43,623 nt of DNA, from NCBI GenBank assembly GCA_945291235.1, contig CALYQY010000005.1:1-43623 (forward strand). Reading direction: 5' to 3'. Source of the DNA: an uncultured Gilliamella sp. (GTDB lineage Bacteria > Pseudomonadota > Gammaproteobacteria > Enterobacterales > Enterobacteriaceae). A model generated the notes under the pieces. It searched no databases. It saw nothing but the letters and a program-made list of their open reading frames with translations, and was not told where the DNA came from. Of this stretch, positions 1 through 8,291 are shown one piece after another. Both the position numbers and the translations under genes were made by a program. How positions within the stretch are numbered: position 1 is the stretch's first letter; each line of letters begins with the position of its first letter.

Positions 1-1
1 C

Positions 2-61
2 AATTTTGATGATTTATATGAGACTGAGTTAAAAGAGCTTTTCACCATACCGAAACAATAA
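2..61 (+). pseudogene. 3' end of a YwqK/MORN-like protein (cut by window edge)
   Basis: Nineteen codons followed by TAA, open to the window edge. The peptide (NFDDLYETELKELFTIPK, then Q) nearly repeats the C-terminus of the protein encoded at 3562-3969 (NFDDLYEVELKELSTIPK). It is therefore the last part of a paralogue of that gene. Whether the missing upstream part is intact cannot be seen. Confidence 0.6.
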
Positions 62-260
62 ATACTTGAAAAATAAAAATTTTTATTGAAATAAAAATGC
101 ACTATTTACCAATTGCTTTTGAATATGGATTCAGATCTAACTATGCGACAAGTTTGGCAGAGTTTGCTGGTGTAAGCTCAGGTGTTCAAAATCATTATGA
201 TCATGAACATTGAGGATTTAATATAGATTTTATACATACTACTATTTAATTAGGAAAATA

Positions 261-983
261 ATGAAAACGATAGCTATACTTTTACTCATTAGCTTTTTGA
301 CTTCTTGTGCTTATGCGCATAAAGAGGAAAAAACAAGCATAAACTCTAGCAAAGTCATTGTGTTAGACCATGATCCTGTTTTAATTCAGTTAGGCAGTAA
401 AAAATTAGCATTAAAAGGATTAAACCCTGAAGACTTTTCACTGGTACAAAAAGGTAAGACGCTTTTTATCATTAAAAAGCTGTATCTGGGTATAGATGAT
501 CTCCAAATTGAATTTATAGATAACAAGGATCAAGATTTCCTATTAACTGGTGAAATAGAATATGCGGTTTCTCAAAACTTAATTGATGATATTGATAGGG
601 GAAATGTATTTTTACCATTTTCTTTTAAAGAAGATATACTGCTACATAACAATAAAGGTAAATTTATTTTATCAACAGCGATTAAAACTACACCACAGCT
701 AGAAGCCATTTGCCAAGAAAGATATTTTGATGAGATCCGAAAAGAGTCTTATTTGGTTCAAAAACAGTTCTATCAGAATGAAATAATCGATAACCCAGAA
801 AAATATAAGGATTGTTGCCCTGAGTATATTGAATATGCAAAAAAGTTTTTATCTAAAAAAGAGCGTGATTTTCACTCATTACAAAGCCTGTTTGTTGAAT
901 TTACCTATAAAAAAATAACGTTAAACATGGGTAATGGCTATCATATCGTCTTTTATAATATCAATAATTTTGTTCCTGAATAA
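261..983 (+). CDS. Putative lipoprotein, unknown function
   Basis: 240 residues. The start is supported by AGGAAA a few bases upstream of the ATG. An N-terminal hydrophobic signal (residues 1-17) ends in LTSC, a canonical lipobox; an alternative signal-peptidase I site after AYA (residues 17-19) is also possible, so lipidation is not certain. The mature part is mixed alpha/beta-looking with a CC pair in DCCPEY. I recognise no family. It lies in a run of same-strand small exported proteins and their decayed relatives, next to a T6SS effector/immunity island, so an orphan immunity role is possible but unproven. Confidence 0.7.
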   Translation: MKTIAILLLISFLTSCAYAHKEEKTSINSSKVIVLDHDPVLIQLGSKKLALKGLNPEDFSLVQKGKTLFIIKKLYLGIDDLQIEFIDNKDQDFLLTGEIEYAVSQNLIDDIDRGNVFLPFSFKEDILLHNNKGKFILSTAIKTTPQLEAICQERYFDEIRKESYLVQKQFYQNEIIDNPEKYKDCCPEYIEYAKKFLSKKERDFHSLQSLFVEFTYKKITLNMGNGYHIVFYNINNFVPE

Positions 984-1024
984 AAATGAGTGATTATGCG
1001 GATTGTATTAGTTTAACTAAATAA

Positions 1025-1201
1025 CAAAATAGAGATAAAATACAAACCGCATATAATAATCATTTATCTATTTCTAACTTTCGAGAAATCTCTAATATCT
1101 ATATACGCAAAAAAGGCAAACTTTTGTACACAGAAACCTATAAAGACGGTGAGCTTGTCGAACGCAAATTTGTGGATAAAGAAATTGATGAATTGAAGTA
1201 A
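1025..1201 (+). pseudogene. Remnant of a MORN/YwqK-like protein C-terminus
   Basis: An open frame without any ATG follows an in-frame TAA at 1022 and ends in TAA at 1199-1201. Its last part (KGKLLYTETYKDGELVERKF) has the G-x-L-x-x-x-x-x-Y-K-D-G-E-L pattern of MORN-like repeat proteins, many of which are annotated as YwqK-type antitoxins or immunity proteins. Nothing resembling a start or signal peptide remains upstream, so I read it as the 3' relic of a deleted gene. Apart from this and the next entry, 984-1365 holds nothing recognisable. Confidence 0.5.
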
Positions 1202-1210
1202 CGAGAGTGT

Positions 1211-1282
1211 ATGAAATAACTGGTTATTTTACTTATCACCTTTATTAGTATAAACGCTGGTAAACAAGCTGATATAAAATAG
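1211..1282 (+). pseudogene. Decayed signal-peptide start of an exported protein
   Basis: ATG AAA is followed by an in-frame TAA and then LVILLITFISINAGKQADIK and a TAG. The hydrophobic stretch looks like a signal peptide, as in the neighbouring genes, but is interrupted by a stop at codon 3. It is probably the 5' relic of another small exported protein gene. Evidence is only compositional. Confidence 0.3.
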
Positions 1283-1365
1283 CCGTTTAAAAAAATAGAA
1301 CAAATAGATCGAAGAATTTATAAAATATGATAAACAATGTTCTAATCGATAAGATAGATAACGTG

Positions 1366-2001
1366 ATGAAAAATAAAATAAGTTACTTTTTTATTATAGT
1401 ATTGCTATGTAGTTGTAGTAATAAACAATTAAATCAAGAAAATGTGGAAGTTAGTTTCTTTAATGAAAAAAAGAATATACATGAAACGGCTAAAGCAATG
1501 TCACCCATTATAGAAAATAATTTCGAAAGTACTTATATTTTGGATACTTTTGATATTTTTTCTCATAAAATAATTTTGCAATCCGACGTTTTTTTAAATT
1601 TCCAGAATAGCTATGAAAGAGTTTTTGAAATCTCTTTAATAAATAAATTGGATTATGTCATTGTCGAAATACAAAACACAATAGGCGTAAGCGCTTATCA
1701 ATTATTTATTCGAGAACGAAATAACAAATTAGAAATCTTCAAACAAACGGGTTGGGATCGTATCCTTTTTACATTTGAAATAGCAAAAGATGATTATGAT
1801 TCTGCAAATGCAAGCTTGATCTGCTTAAGTCAAAAAATAAAACCAATAAATGGCATCATAAAAATCCCTGATGATTTAGATTTGGCCAATGAAAATACCA
1901 AAGACTGCTTTGCTTGCCCACAACAATATACTACTGAAGAGTGTTTACAAAAAAAACAATCGGGTGAAAAATTTAATTGGAAAAAACAAAAGGAAAGATA
2001 A
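1366..2001 (+). CDS. Putative lipoprotein, unknown function
   Basis: 211 residues from the chosen start. An upstream in-frame ATG at 1327 would add 13 polar residues before the signal peptide; the ATG at 1366 places a normal signal (KNKISYFFIIVLLCSC) at the N-terminus, so I prefer it, although no strong ribosome binding site is visible for either. A lipobox-like LCSC is followed by Ser, which would favour outer-membrane sorting if lipidated. Cysteines near the C-terminus (DCFACP, EECLQ) could form disulfides in the periplasm. Family not recognised. Very AT-rich, like its neighbours. Confidence 0.65.
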   Translation: MKNKISYFFIIVLLCSCSNKQLNQENVEVSFFNEKKNIHETAKAMSPIIENNFESTYILDTFDIFSHKIILQSDVFLNFQNSYERVFEISLINKLDYVIVEIQNTIGVSAYQLFIRERNNKLEIFKQTGWDRILFTFEIAKDDYDSANASLICLSQKIKPINGIIKIPDDLDLANENTKDCFACPQQYTTEECLQKKQSGEKFNWKKQKER

Positions 2002-2184
2002 TCCATATAATGAATTAAAAGAGAAACACATCATCAAAACAAGCACTAAGATTTTTATTTGATCATGCTGTTGTGTTTATTGCTATGGTTTTAACCCTGA
2101 TAATATTATACTTTCAAGCTGGACTAGCAAAAAAACTAAAAATAAAAAAGAATTAATTTTAAATAATATTAACAGGTTAATTTA

Positions 2185-2763
2185 ATGGTAAAAGGAAACA
2201 ATTTTAAATTAAAAATAATATTACTGATCCTTTTGTCTTTGGATAACATAGCATGTAGTCAAAAAATAGAAAATCAACCAGCAGTTACTCAAACAATCCC
2301 ACAGCAAAATTTTAATACTATGGTTTATCAACTTATTAACTTGTTTAATGAAAAGGATTTTAAAGGAATTAACCAATATATTCATAAGGATATAGGTCTT
2401 TTCATTGTATATAATGCGAGTACCAGCCCCACAATAAGAAGCATTGAACAATTTAAATCGAATAATAAAATCATTGAAAATACAATACCGTCTTGGGTAG
2501 AAGATGAATTGCTAGCGTTTTCAATATCTGGCAATCCTAAAATACAATATGAACAATATCCTACCTTTGATCCATGTAGTGAAAAAGTCACTAAACTTGG
2601 TCTGTATGCCAATCCAAAAGAAAGTAATATTGACGCTTTAAAAATAGCGCTTGATTATTATCATTGGGAATTAAAACACTATCAATTTGAAAAAAGACCA
2701 GTTTGGCAGGAGTATCAAGCCATTGCCGATAAAATAGCCCCTAAAACAGTGAAAGTTGTTTAG
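2185..2763 (+). CDS. Putative exported/lipoprotein, probably truncated by a nonsense codon
   Basis: 192 residues. A hydrophobic N-terminal segment ends in NIAC followed by Ser, a weak lipobox. The segment FNTMVYQLINLFNEKDFKGI resembles QTVNEVINAYNQKDNARFNQ in the decayed gene at 5444-5768, so both belong to one family that I cannot name. The frame stops at TAG (2761-2763) but stays open for 41 more codons, whose C-terminus matches the end of that relative. The annotated product therefore probably lacks its natural C-terminus. The protein includes an N-terminal helix-like part and several aromatic residues; no catalytic motif is visible. Confidence 0.55.
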   Translation: MVKGNNFKLKIILLILLSLDNIACSQKIENQPAVTQTIPQQNFNTMVYQLINLFNEKDFKGINQYIHKDIGLFIVYNASTSPTIRSIEQFKSNNKIIENTIPSWVEDELLAFSISGNPKIQYEQYPTFDPCSEKVTKLGLYANPKESNIDALKIALDYYHWELKHYQFEKRPVWQEYQAIADKIAPKTVKVV

Positions 2764-2889
2764 ATAGAAAACTTTCCAGGTATATTACCAAGGGATGAAA
2801 AAAATATGTTCATATTTTATCTAACTCAATTAGATAATAAATGGTATTTAACAATTCTAGATTTTTATACTATGGATTGCAGTGCGTAA
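2764..2889 (+). pseudogene. Severed C-terminal tail of the preceding gene
   Basis: In the same frame as 2185-2763, directly after its TAG, 41 codons are open and end in DNKWYLTILDFYTMDCSA and TAA. The gene at 5444-5768 ends in EGKWYLTMIDFALTDCSA. Conservation of the end across the stop codon indicates that TAG at 2761-2763 is a recent nonsense mutation (or a sequencing error). From 2890 to 3047 I see nothing. Confidence 0.6.
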
Positions 2890-3047
2890 AATGCGGGATA
2901 ATAAAAAAATGTATTCACAAAAATTGTTATTATTCAGAGTAATTGATTGATTAAAAATCCACATTAAATGAAAAATAAACAATTCAATATTACCTGAAAT
3001 AAGGTATACTCTTGCCATAAGATGTGATAAACGCAACGGAAAGATTG

Positions 3048-3509
3048 ATGAAATATTTATTATATATAACATTACTTATTTTTAGCCTTTCCTGTGTGGG
3101 TACAACTATAAAACCAGTCCCTATTGCGAATAAACTAAAAATTACCGATCAAATAGAATTAATCTTCTTAACTTATAATGAAGAATTCAATCTTTATTCA
3201 GATCCAAGATTAATTAAAAATGGGGTTACATCTAAAATCAAAGGATATGATGATGATGACCAATATACCGGTATTGACTCAATAAATATTAAAATATCTG
3301 AAAATAAACATTATGTTAAAATGGATGCGATTATCAAAGGTTATGTTGAAATATCAGACAATGAGCGATGGCTACACGAAAACTATCAATGTGTCATTAT
3401 CGATATCAAAAAATCAAAAGTTGTCTGGTCTGGGGTGCAAAAGTGTGACGGAGAGTGGAAAGGTAATCAATGGATAAGTCATGAACAAGTCGAATTTAAT
3501 GGCAAATAA
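3048..3509 (+). CDS. Small putative lipoprotein, unknown function
   Basis: 153 residues from the ATG at 3048, chosen over an upstream in-frame start at 3024 because GGAAAG lies at normal spacing and the signal peptide (KYLLYITLLIFSLSC) then begins the protein. Cys follows LS, a lipobox-like context. The mature protein has a central YDDDDQYTGID acidic loop and ends in VVWSGVQKCDGEWKG, resembling a beta-rich lipoprotein that reports or binds at the envelope. No family recognised; no operon overlap with its neighbours (about 50 bp to the next gene). Confidence 0.65.
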   Translation: MKYLLYITLLIFSLSCVGTTIKPVPIANKLKITDQIELIFLTYNEEFNLYSDPRLIKNGVTSKIKGYDDDDQYTGIDSINIKISENKHYVKMDAIIKGYVEISDNERWLHENYQCVIIDIKKSKVVWSGVQKCDGEWKGNQWISHEQVEFNGK

Positions 3510-3561
3510 AGTTTAAGTTCGAAAGAAGATAAACAGCTAAAAAACATGGAAAATTTAAAAG

Positions 3562-3969
3562 ATGAGTAATGCTAAAAAAAATTTATATTTACTAGTCGCA
3601 ATAGTATTCATTTCATGTTCATGTAATTCAAGTTTGGCTGACGAAAATAAACACGATTTTAGTCAAACTTTATCCACTGACAATGCCTTATGTCAAAAAC
3701 CGATAAAAGAATACTTTCCAAATGGAACATTAAAATTATCAGGTTGCCAAGGGATTTATAATGGAACAGGAATCCAAGTTGGGTTATGGAAAAAATATAA
3801 TCAAAAAGGCGAATTGATCGAAACGACGTATTACCACCCCGACGAGTTTGGAAAAGACTATAAAATTATTACGCAATATGAAAAAAATAAAATCATCTCG
3901 AAAAAAATATACAACTTTGATGATTTGTACGAAGTTGAGTTAAAAGAACTTTCAACTATACCTAAATAA
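3562..3969 (+). CDS. MORN/YwqK-like exported protein
   Basis: 135 residues. A hydrophobic signal is followed by CSC, so it is exported and perhaps lipidated. The segment IKEYFPNGTLKLSGCQG and later GLWKKYNQKGELIETTYYHP show the repeat pattern of YwqK/MORN-like proteins (Y-x-x-G-x-L, W-x-x-Y-x-x-x-G-x-L). This pattern is common in small proteins annotated as antitoxin or immunity-like, but the function is unproven. Two copies of its C-terminus or of related repeats occur at 2-61 and 1025-1201, so this family has been duplicated and lost here. Confidence 0.65.
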   Translation: MSNAKKNLYLLVAIVFISCSCNSSLADENKHDFSQTLSTDNALCQKPIKEYFPNGTLKLSGCQGIYNGTGIQVGLWKKYNQKGELIETTYYHPDEFGKDYKIITQYEKNKIISKKIYNFDDLYEVELKELSTIPK

Positions 3970-4055
3970 TAATTCAATGCTTGGATATTAGTCCAATCAA
4001 TAGATTAATCTTAATATAAAAGCATGATAAAAAATAACAATGTAGATTGGAAATA

Positions 4056-4820
4056 ATGAATAAAATTTTAATACTAATAACAAGCCTATTAATAACCTTC
4101 TCGTGCCAAGCACAAGATGAGATAACCAATATGACTAAGTCATGTCATGATTTAAAATTTCGAAATCTCATTTATTACCAAATGTGTTTAGATTGGCATT
4201 TAAGTGCAAACGATATTTTAGAGATTACGCAAAATAAGCACGAAGAATATTTACCCGATGATGTTAATTTTGAACATTATTATGGTTTTACCCCTGATGG
4301 TATCTATATTAAAGCTGAATTAACCAAAAATAATAAACTTTATGATATCCTGTTAGGTTCGCAATCATGGTTTTTACTTACCGATAAGCACACTGAACAA
4401 TCACAACTATATTCTTATCGAGATCCTAAAAATTCTCGATACTTTCTAGGGGACTTTGTCACCGAAGCATTAGTCGAACAACATCCTGAGTTAGAAGAAC
4501 GATACAAACAACATTATCAATCAGCAATTAATACTATTTTGCAATATCAACCAACGACCTTAAAAGATTTTAATGGTCATTATAGTTCGACATATTTAAC
4601 ACTTACTATTCATGATACTAAGATTAAACTTAATACGCTTGATTACGATTTACCGTTATACCTAAAAAACGACGTCAGTCTTTGCGCCTATCAAGGATTA
4701 GCAAAAGAACAAACCCAAGGCAATTTTATCTTTAACCTGTTTATTAAGGATAAAAGATATTATTTTCAATCACCTAACTTTATGGATAATAAAATGACTG
4801 AAGTTTATAAAAAAGATTAA
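4056..4820 (+). CDS. Exported protein of unknown function
   Basis: 254 residues. A TTG nine bases upstream is in frame, but the ATG at 4056 has GGAA four bases before it and starts a proper signal peptide (NKILILITSLLITFSCQA). Cleavage after CQA by signal peptidase I or lipidation of the Cys are both possible. The mature region has three further cysteines (SCHDL, QMCLD, LCAYQ) compatible with a periplasmic fold. I do not recognise the family. The next gene starts two bases after its stop, so the pair is probably co-translated. Confidence 0.65.
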   Translation: MNKILILITSLLITFSCQAQDEITNMTKSCHDLKFRNLIYYQMCLDWHLSANDILEITQNKHEEYLPDDVNFEHYYGFTPDGIYIKAELTKNNKLYDILLGSQSWFLLTDKHTEQSQLYSYRDPKNSRYFLGDFVTEALVEQHPELEERYKQHYQSAINTILQYQPTTLKDFNGHYSSTYLTLTIHDTKIKLNTLDYDLPLYLKNDVSLCAYQGLAKEQTQGNFIFNLFIKDKRYYFQSPNFMDNKMTEVYKKD

Positions 4821-4822
4821 AA

Positions 4823-5431
4823 ATGAAGAAACATATCCTTCTTTTTCTGTTTTTTATGCTAATTGTCATCGGTAGTTCAAATGGCAGTACGAAAAATACC
4901 ACCATTCAACATACTTTGCCTTTTACATCTGATGGGTTAAAGAAATTTTATTCTTATGACGAAAATACGGGTACTTATAAAATAAATGCTCAATTTTTGG
5001 AAAAAAAAGAATTTACCCAATTAGAAAAAAATATTAAGCCTAAAAATTTTCATGATTATTATTCAATATCAAAATATTATTACCCTGTGTTAGACGTTTC
5101 AATTGGTTTACAAAGAGTTACAGGGATTATATACGAAGGATGGGTTGAGTCAGAATATCCCTGTTTATTTTTTCAAATAAACAGTTATGATCATGCAGGA
5201 AATAGGATTGATGCTTTATTAATAGACAATAGATTCACATTTGAAGTCACCTACTGGAATGATTTTGCCATTGATAAAGATGGAAATATATTCATTCAAG
5301 AATTTTCTAAAAATGAGGTTTTAATTGATGATAGAGGAAATATTATCAAACACACCACAGTACCTAAAATAGAATCACATTTATTAAAATTTAAAATCAA
5401 TAAAAATGGCAATTTTGAATTAATCCATTAA
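4823..5431 (+). CDS. Exported protein of unknown function
   Basis: 202 residues, starting two bases after the preceding stop, which implies translational coupling. Residues 1-20 form a signal peptide (hydrophobic LLFLFFMLIVIG followed by small residues), with no lipobox. The C-terminal half carries FAIDKDGNIFIQEFSKN and DDRGNIIKH, short D-x-G-N turns resembling beta-propeller or MORN-like strands. Family not recognised. Together with the upstream gene it may be a two-gene periplasmic unit; an immunity or stress role would be guesswork. Confidence 0.6.
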   Translation: MKKHILLFLFFMLIVIGSSNGSTKNTTIQHTLPFTSDGLKKFYSYDENTGTYKINAQFLEKKEFTQLEKNIKPKNFHDYYSISKYYYPVLDVSIGLQRVTGIIYEGWVESEYPCLFFQINSYDHAGNRIDALLIDNRFTFEVTYWNDFAIDKDGNIFIQEFSKNEVLIDDRGNIIKHTTVPKIESHLLKFKINKNGNFELIH

Positions 5432-5443
5432 AAGAATAGGAAA

Positions 5444-5768
5444 ATGAAGATGAAACAATACTGGTTTTATTGCTAACTGTTTTTTTAATATATCCGTTTC
5501 TGATGCACAGATAAAAGAATTTTTATTTCAACAAACGGTCAATGAAGTTATTAATGCTTATAACCAAAAAGATAATGCAAGGTTCAATCAATTATCCAAA
5601 GTCCAAACATTAGAACCCATTACCCGCAAAGTGATTTTGGTTTCTGACTTAAAACCTGAAAAAGATAAAATATTTTGGGGTAAAACTTTTATTTTTTACT
5701 TATCTTGGATTGAAGGCAAATGGTATTTAACGATGATTGATTTTGCGCTGACTGATTGCAGTGCTTAA
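5444..5768 (+). pseudogene. Decayed paralogue of the 2185-2889 gene
   Basis: AGGAAA precedes an ATG at 5444, but that frame stops after ten codons. A shifted frame then continues unbroken through a signal-peptide-like segment (FIANCFFNISVSDAQ) to TAA at 5766. The end EGKWYLTMIDFALTDCSA matches the severed tail at 2764-2889. A shortened middle compared with that gene indicates an internal deletion in addition to the frameshift. It is the last plus-strand relic before the convergent effector/immunity island. Confidence 0.6.
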
Positions 5769-5829
5769 TAATAGGTGTTATTTTGACATTCATTTTCATC
5801 CCTTTTTGATGAGATTGGAAAAGATGATA

Positions 5830-6101
5830 GATTGCTAATCAGGATAGCGCTAAATTAAGTCCATTATTGGTCATTGCTAGTCGAAGCGATTTCACCTTTA
5901 AAATAGTGAATTATGTCAGCATTTATTCCTATTTTTAGATATCCTACTGCCAAACATATTGCTTTATTGCCCGTTTGATTAATTGTAATCGTTTTCAGTT
6001 TGTGCGCAGGCTTTATAATCGTTCATATCGCAACCCGCTAGTAACATCAAGAGTGTAAATCCACTGCCTAATAAGGATTTTTTCAAAAATAGTGTTTTCA
6101 T
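5830..6101 (-). pseudogene. Decayed immunity-lipoprotein copy (group A, fifth)
   Basis: Reading leftwards from ATG at 6101, the first residues (KTLFLKKSLLGSGFTLLMLL, then AGCDMNDYK) are a group A immunity signal peptide and lipobox. A stop appears after about 40 codons. A neighbouring frame then continues as NQTGNKAICLAVG, and farther on IIHYFKGEI and NNGLNLALS, matching the same family with further stops. The remainder is lost. It is the terminal, eroding member of the effector 1 array. Confidence 0.75.
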
Positions 6102-6155
6102 ATAAAATGTCTATTAAGGTTGCAATATAACTTATCGTTATAAATAATTTTTTAT

Positions 6156-6824
6156 TTATAAAACAAGTCTACCACTTTCACCTGCCGTCAATCGTAAACT
6201 ATTGTCACTACTTACATTATAGTAGTGGATTCCTTCTGCCAGTTCTTTTCCGGTAACTGCGGCTTCCATGCTGCCATATCCTTTGTATAAACGATAAATC
6301 TCTGGATTTTTTATCCAGTTCGGGACGTTTTCCATATGGTAGCTAAACGATACCATCCGTTTTCCTTGCATTTGATTATCAACGTCAAGTATTTTTTCAA
6401 CTACAACACGTCCAAAACAGAAATTGGTTCCACCCCACCATTTTTTATCAACATATTTTAGCCCTTCATCGGTCAAATTATAGCGATATAAAGGTTTATC
6501 GCCGTCATAACCTATCAGCTCTTCGGTAAATAACCCCTCTTTAGCATACAAGGATAGCTTTAGATTGAGTTCATTATTGGCATAAATTTTGTCATGAGGA
6601 TCGTCGGGATCAATTTCTCCTTCTAAATAGTGAATAGTATAAGGGTACATATCTGGAAATATTTTTCCGACCCGTAAGCATACAGCCCTGTTGCCTGATT
6701 TATTTTTATAATCATTTTCGCTTTGTATACGGGTTTTATAATCGTTCATATCGCAACCCGTTAGTAACATTAAGAGTGTAAGTCCACTACCTAATAAGGA
6801 TTTTTTTAAATATTGTGTCTTCAT
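6156..6824 (-). CDS. Immunity-type lipoprotein A4
   Basis: 222 residues. The signal peptide ends in LLTGC with Cys24 as lipidation site and Asp25 next to it, an inner-membrane retention signal. The mature part follows the family layout: CLRVGKIFPDMYPYTIHYLEG, the LNLKLSLYAKEGLFTEEL helix, YRYNLTDEGLKY, a WWGGTNFCFGRVVVEKI strand region and NVPNWIKNPEIYRLYKGYGS. Two cysteines (CLRVG, FCFG) recur in every intact copy and could pair. Fourth member downstream of effector 1; its C-terminus ends in SGRLVL, a point of variation between copies. A start ATG 27 bp after the A3 stop suggests co-transcription. Immunity function is inferred from position. Confidence 0.72.
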   Translation of the reverse strand: MKTQYLKKSLLGSGLTLLMLLTGCDMNDYKTRIQSENDYKNKSGNRAVCLRVGKIFPDMYPYTIHYLEGEIDPDDPHDKIYANNELNLKLSLYAKEGLFTEELIGYDGDKPLYRYNLTDEGLKYVDKKWWGGTNFCFGRVVVEKILDVDNQMQGKRMVSFSYHMENVPNWIKNPEIYRLYKGYGSMEAAVTGKELAEGIHYYNVSSDNSLRLTAGESGRLVL

Positions 6825-6851
6825 ATTACGTTACCACTAATTACAATGACA

Positions 6852-7520
6852 TCATAAATATAAACTACCACTTTCACCTGCCGTCAATCGTAAACTATTG
6901 TCACTACTTACATTATAGTAGTGGACACCTTCTGCCTGCTCATTTCCGGTTACTGCGGCTTCCATGCTGCCATATCCTTTATATAGACGATAAATCTCTG
7001 GATTTTTTATCCAATTCGGGACGTTTTCCATATGGTAACTAAACGATACCATCCGTTTTCCTTTCATTTGATTATCAACGTCCAGTATTTTTTCAACTAC
7101 AACACGACCAAAACAGAAATTGGTTCCACCCCACCAATCTCTATCAAGATATTTTAACGCTTCATCAGTTAAATTATAGCGATACAGGGGTTTATCACCG
7201 TCATAGCCAACCAGCTCTTCGGTAAATAATCCCTCTTTGGCATACAAGGATAGTTTTAGATTAAGTTCATTATTGGCATAAATTTTGTCATGAGGATCAT
7301 CGGGATCAATTTCCCCTTCTAAATAGTGAATGGTATAAGGGTACATATCTGGAAATATTTGTCCCACCCGTAAACATACTGCTTTATTACCCGTTTTATT
7401 ATTATAATCATTTTCGTTTTGTATTCGGGTTTTATAATCGTTCATATCGCAACCCGTTAGTAATATTAAGAGTGTCAGTCCACTGCTTAACAAGGATTTT
7501 TTTAAATACTGTGTTTTCAT
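6852..7520 (-). CDS. Immunity-type lipoprotein A3
   Basis: 222 residues, about 90 percent like A4 by eye; the central segment DPHDKIYANNELNLKLSLYA is the same. It differs in VGQIFPDM, in the DRDWWGG motif (A4 has DKKWWGG), in EALKYLD and in its C-terminal SGSLYL. Cys24-Asp25 lipobox and both mature cysteines are kept. The leader before the ATG (a TCTGTTTAGATTAG-type spacer) is shared with A2, so A2 and A3 come from a recent tandem duplication of gene plus spacer. Confidence 0.72.
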   Translation of the reverse strand: MKTQYLKKSLLSSGLTLLILLTGCDMNDYKTRIQNENDYNNKTGNKAVCLRVGQIFPDMYPYTIHYLEGEIDPDDPHDKIYANNELNLKLSLYAKEGLFTEELVGYDGDKPLYRYNLTDEALKYLDRDWWGGTNFCFGRVVVEKILDVDNQMKGKRMVSFSYHMENVPNWIKNPEIYRLYKGYGSMEAAVTGNEQAEGVHYYNVSSDNSLRLTAGESGSLYL

Positions 7521-7574
7521 ACTTTATGTCTGTTTAGATTAGTACATCACTTATCGTTATAAATAATTTATTAC

Positions 7575-8237
7575 TTATAAAATATATCTACCGCTTTCAC
7601 CTGCCGTCAATCGTAAACTATTGTCACTGCCTACATTATAGTAGTGGACACCTTCCGCCTGTTCATTTCCGGTTACAGCTGCTTCCATGCTGCCATAACT
7701 TTTATATAAACGATAAATTTCTGGGTTTTTTATCCAGTTCGGGACGTTTTCCATATGGTAACTAAACGATACCATCCGTTTTCCTTTCATTTGATTATCA
7801 ACGTCCAGTATTTTTTCAACTACAACACGTCCAAAACAGAAATTGGTCCCACCCCACCAATCAACATATTTTAACCCTTCATCAGTTAAATTATAGCGAT
7901 ATAAGGGTTTATCACCATCATAGCCCACCAGCTCTTCGGTAAATAATCCCTCTTTAGCATACAAGGATAGCTTTAGATTGAGTTCATTATTGGCATCAAT
8001 TTTATCATAGGGATCATCGGGATCAATTTCCCCTTCTAAATAGTGAATTGTATATGGATACATCTTTCTCGTTAAATTACCTACTTCTAAACATATAGCT
8101 TTATTGCCTGTTTTATTATTGCTATCGTTTTCACTTTGTATACGGGTTTTATAATCGTTCATATCGCAACCCGTTAGTAACATTAAGAGTGTCAGTCCAC
8201 TGCTTAACAAGGATTTTTTTAAATACTGTGTTTTCAT
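7575..8237 (-). CDS. Immunity-type lipoprotein A2
   Basis: 220 residues. Two residues are missing before the tryptophans (KYVDWWGG), a deletion shared with A1 but not A3 or A4. It stands out in the segment after the first cysteine, CLEVGNLTRKMYPYTIHYL, where the others have VGKIFPDM, and by DPYDKIDANNE. This is a likely specificity-bearing stretch. Lipobox LLTGC with Asp at +2 retained. Lies 54 bp after the A1 stop in the same orientation. Confidence 0.72.
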   Translation of the reverse strand: MKTQYLKKSLLSSGLTLLMLLTGCDMNDYKTRIQSENDSNNKTGNKAICLEVGNLTRKMYPYTIHYLEGEIDPDDPYDKIDANNELNLKLSLYAKEGLFTEELVGYDGDKPLYRYNLTDEGLKYVDWWGGTNFCFGRVVVEKILDVDNQMKGKRMVSFSYHMENVPNWIKNPEIYRLYKSYGSMEAAVTGNEQAEGVHYYNVGSDNSLRLTAGESGRYIL

Positions 8238-8291
8238 ACTTTATGTCTGTTTAGATTAGTACATAACTTATCGTTGTGAATAATTTATTAA

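Noticed and set aside
97..213. 38-codon frame between the partial gene and the first intact lipoprotein gene
   Set aside because: No ribosome binding site, no signal or family resemblance; probably chance or an unrecognisable relic.
2061..2156. Short hydrophobic frame (AVVFIAMVLTLIILYF) that could be a small membrane protein
   Set aside because: No ATG before the hydrophobic part and no binding site; composition alone is not sufficient.
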